DNA from: Caldifarciminota bacterium
Lineage (GTDB): Bacteria; WOR-3; Hydrothermia; UBA1063; CAJXJZ01
Direction: 5' to 3'
Length of the DNA stretch: 7,168 nt
Assembly (NCBI GenBank): GCA_027073945.1
Contig: JALTEL010000383.1
Span: 1 to 7,168, forward strand
Every line of letters starts with the position of its first letter. Positions within the stretch are counted from its first letter, which is position 1. The notes below the pieces were generated by a model. That model saw only the letters and a program-made list of their open reading frames with translations. It was not told the DNA's origin and made no database searches. Positions 4,880 to 7,168 of this stretch are shown piece after piece. The position numbers and the translations under genes are program-made.

Positions 4880-7168
4880 TTAATCATTATTTAAAATTTC
4901 TTTTAATTTCCAGAAACTACTACCGCCTTCACGGATGAGATTATCTATGAGCTTTTTTGTGTCTTCTTTTGTAACTGGGTTATTATAAAGCTCTTGCAAT
5001 GCTTTGAACCATTCACCCTCAATATAAAATGGAGCATGAATATTACCGCTCCTCACTCTGCCTTCAAGTAGATAAAGACGCGCAATAACAAGAGTGTCAC
5101 TCGGTGCATCTTTTGCAAGTTGAATGATAGATTTTACAAGGCCATAATCCCATCTGAGGATACCTTTTGTCTTTTCTAAAGTGTTCTTTACGTGTCTCGC
5201 AAGCCAAATAGGTTCAAACACATCTTTTCCAAGATTAATCCAAAAACCAAACTCCTTAAATGGTTCCATGTTTTTGTAGTTTTTAAGCATCCAATCCCAA
5301 AATCTTTTTAAGTTTCTTTTACTTTCTGGCTCTTTTTCAAGAAGTTCGTCTGCCTTTGCGTTATCGCCAGAAACAAATGATCTGCCAAGAAAACTTACAA
5401 AATTTGTATGTCTTTTAACATTTTTATCTTCCCAAAACTTTTTGAACAACTTATGCTCAAATCCAAAATCTTTATAATAATATATAAATGCCAACGCAAA
5501 ATGAATCGCGATACCTTCATCCGGGTCTCTAAAATGTTTTTGCTGTGGATATTCTGCTTCTTTTAAATTAAGACCACGCTCATATAATTCTTGAATGTCA
5601 GAATCAAAAAACATCTCTTTATAAAGATTGTTTGCAAGGTAGCCTTCCCATGCAGATGTGTAAAGATTTTGTTTTTCTGGTTCTTGAGGGAAAATTTTCG
5701 GCAACAATCCGTGAACCCATTCCTTATCACGGAAATAAAAAGAAGGTAAATAATGCCCAAACATAAACATTAAAGCACGGGTGTTTTCAGTTTTAAGGAC
5801 ATTCTCATATAACTTCTTTACATCGGAATTAATTTTTACATCTTCATTTTTGGCAAAGCTTTTCCCGTCTTGATAGACAAATAATACCAAAGCCTCAAAC
5901 GCTCGGCCACGAACCGTGTTGATGGCTATTGTATATGGGTCACTAACCATATAATCAGAATCGCCAGGAGATTTTGTCTTTGATTTGGCAGTTTCAATTC
6001 GCTCGTCTTCGGGCGTCGGGTCAGGAAACTTTAATAAGTAGCTTATAATTTCAAAAAGTTGGTCGCGGTATTTTGAAAAATCAATAATAACATCATTTTT
6101 TTCATTGAGCAATTCTTGAATAACATTAGTCATAGCTGAATGAACAGCTGTCCAGTCTGCCAGCCAGGCATCAAAGGTATTATGCCCGCGTTTCTCATCC
6201 CTAAATGGTTCGTTTTTTCCTGAATTTTTTATTGAAATAAGCAAAGTTAGTAAATCACCCCAATTCACACCCCTAAAATCTACTTTGTTTTTACGGATAC
6301 ACGCCTGTATACCTTGCAAAAAAGAATACGAGTAGTGTGGGTTTAACTTCTTTCTTTCAAAAAAGAGTTTAGCATTATTAATATAATCTTGAAATCGTTT
6401 AGGGATATCGTTTTTCAATAATTTAGCCGCTCCTTCAGCATTTCGCGGCCGCAGGAAATCATCATTTTCATATTTCTGCCGCAATTTTTCCGGAGACCAC
6501 TCATTACGTAATTTTTGAGCAATATCAACTATAGATAGTTCATTAAACTCTTCTGGCAAAATCGGACCCTGCGGTGAGACAAACCCACTTCGTATTTGAC
6601 CAATACTCGGTCCTGGTTTGTAGTTATAGTCTATCCTAAACCCTTCTTTTTTGGCTAACTGTTTTTCTTCTTCTGAAATTTCATTTGCTGGAATCATAGA
6701 TAATATTTGCGAACCATATTGCAAATGCCAATTCTCTGTTTCACTTTCTTGTTCTTGCTCTTTTTTCTTAAAGTATTCAATAACTTTTTTAATATATTGC
6801 CGTTTATCATTGTCTAGCAACACCGAAAAACCATTGCGCAAAGCTTTTTTATATTCTGCGCCGGATATAACTTTGTGATAGTGTTCCACTTTGAACAACC
6901 TGAAAAATGATTTTTTCAGTTCATTTTTAAATACTTGAGGGCATAAACTCAATACGAATAAGCGCAAACGCCACATTGATTGGCTATCAGGTAGTGCGGG
7001 GCTCTCATCATCAAAATTTCCTATATATTCATTAAAAATTCTGTGAATATATTCTCTATTATCTTGTCCACATTTTTTCTCAATTAAACGCCGGGCTAAT
7101 ACTGTAATAACTGCCGCTAAATCTCGAATATTATCCCTGTATGACAGGCGTGCTTTTCCTAACTGTAG
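4880..7168 (-). CDS. C-terminal 762 residues of a very large helical protein of unknown function (5' truncated)
   Basis: The frame stays open to the right edge, 64 codons beyond the Met at 6976, so the gene starts outside and that Met is internal. The visible protein is soluble, with no signal peptide or clear membrane segment. It appears almost wholly alpha-helical, rich in Lys, Glu, Phe, Tyr and Trp. A charged, probably coiled stretch (YIKKVIEYFKKKEQEQE) is at about 125-141 of the visible part. The most distinctive block is near 410-435: DPYTIAINTVRGRAFEALVL. Several Trp-rich helices follow (EWVHGLLP, SAWEGYLANN, KRFWDWMLKNY). No Walker A, nuclease or other catalytic motif is seen in this part. 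Helical C-terminal halves of this kind, around a conserved S/N-x-VRG-x-A-x-EA helix, occur in large NTPase or defence-type proteins, so this may be a helical repeat sensor or scaffold arm; that is recollection and inference, not proof. The region is AT-richer than its neighbours and its stop lies 95 bp before the next promoter. The reading frame is sound; the function is unknown. Confidence 0.88.
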   Translation of the reverse strand, partial: LQLGKARLSYRDNIRDLAAVITVLARRLIEKKCGQDNREYIHRIFNEYIGNFDDESPALPDSQSMWRLRLFVLSLCPQVFKNELKKSFFRLFKVEHYHKVISGAEYKKALRNGFSVLLDNDKRQYIKKVIEYFKKKEQEQESETENWHLQYGSQILSMIPANEISEEEKQLAKKEGFRIDYNYKPGPSIGQIRSGFVSPQGPILPEEFNELSIVDIAQKLRNEWSPEKLRQKYENDDFLRPRNAEGAAKLLKNDIPKRFQDYINNAKLFFERKKLNPHYSYSFLQGIQACIRKNKVDFRGVNWGDLLTLLISIKNSGKNEPFRDEKRGHNTFDAWLADWTAVHSAMTNVIQELLNEKNDVIIDFSKYRDQLFEIISYLLKFPDPTPEDERIETAKSKTKSPGDSDYMVSDPYTIAINTVRGRAFEALVLFVYQDGKSFAKNEDVKINSDVKKLYENVLKTENTRALMFMFGHYLPSFYFRDKEWVHGLLPKIFPQEPEKQNLYTSAWEGYLANNLYKEMFFDSDIQELYERGLNLKEAEYPQQKHFRDPDEGIAIHFALAFIYYYKDFGFEHKLFKKFWEDKNVKRHTNFVSFLGRSFVSGDNAKADELLEKEPESKRNLKRFWDWMLKNYKNMEPFKEFGFWINLGKDVFEPIWLARHVKNTLEKTKGILRWDYGLVKSIIQLAKDAPSDTLVIARLYLLEGRVRSGNIHAPFYIEGEWFKALQELYNNPVTKEDTKKLIDNLIREGGSSFWKLKEILNND

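Noticed and set aside
6974..6976. Met codon as the true start of the large helical protein
   Set aside because: The frame runs open for another 64 codons to the window edge with the same charged, helical character, and no ribosome site precedes the Met.
1..7168. CRISPR arrays, tRNA or rRNA genes, insertion sequences
   Set aside because: No spaced repeats, cloverleaf sequences, rRNA-like blocks, transposase motifs or terminal inverted repeats were seen on either strand.

Overview
The window is bacterial DNA, with compact genes, clear Shine-Dalgarno sites and a sigma70-type promoter. It comes from a genome of roughly 40-43% GC. The best clue to lineage is a leftward pair of genes. One encodes a secreted Asp-box protein ending in a type IX secretion (T9SS) / FlgD-Ig-like C-terminal domain. 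The other encodes a PorV/PorQ-like (UPF0164) outer-membrane barrel. This pairing points to a diderm of the FCB group or a neighbouring candidate phylum (for example WOR-3/Stahlbacteria, Cloacimonadota or Marinimicrobia). The promoter found (TTGCAG-17 bp-TATAAT) is not the Bacteroidetes type, which argues against Bacteroidetes proper. The phylum assignment is inference.

Layout, left to right. Positions 1-1867 hold a rightward operon of three genes: the 3' end of an MltD-like lytic transglycosylase gene with three LysM domains (start lies outside the window), endonuclease III (nth), and a small predicted lipoprotein that overlaps nth by 4 bp. A compact hairpin at 1860-1881 ends this operon. It also sits just past the stop of the convergent operon and may stop transcription from both sides.

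Positions 1877-4784 hold the leftward operon. A promoter at 4756-4784 drives the secreted 662-residue Asp-box protein, which is followed after only 12 bp by the PorV/PorQ-like barrel. The layout fits a cargo protein made together with an outer-membrane partner.

Positions 4742-4879 are a 138-bp non-coding spacer holding the promoter, a 10-bp direct repeat and a 17-bp AT-rich inverted repeat. These could form an operator.

Positions 4880-7168 are filled by the C-terminal 762 residues of one very large leftward gene whose start lies beyond the right edge. It is markedly AT-richer than the rest of the window. It encodes a soluble, almost wholly helical protein that I cannot assign with confidence. 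Its style resembles the C-terminal helical part of large multidomain NTPase or defence proteins. This is the part of the window most likely to belong to an undescribed system, but the domains that would settle it lie outside.
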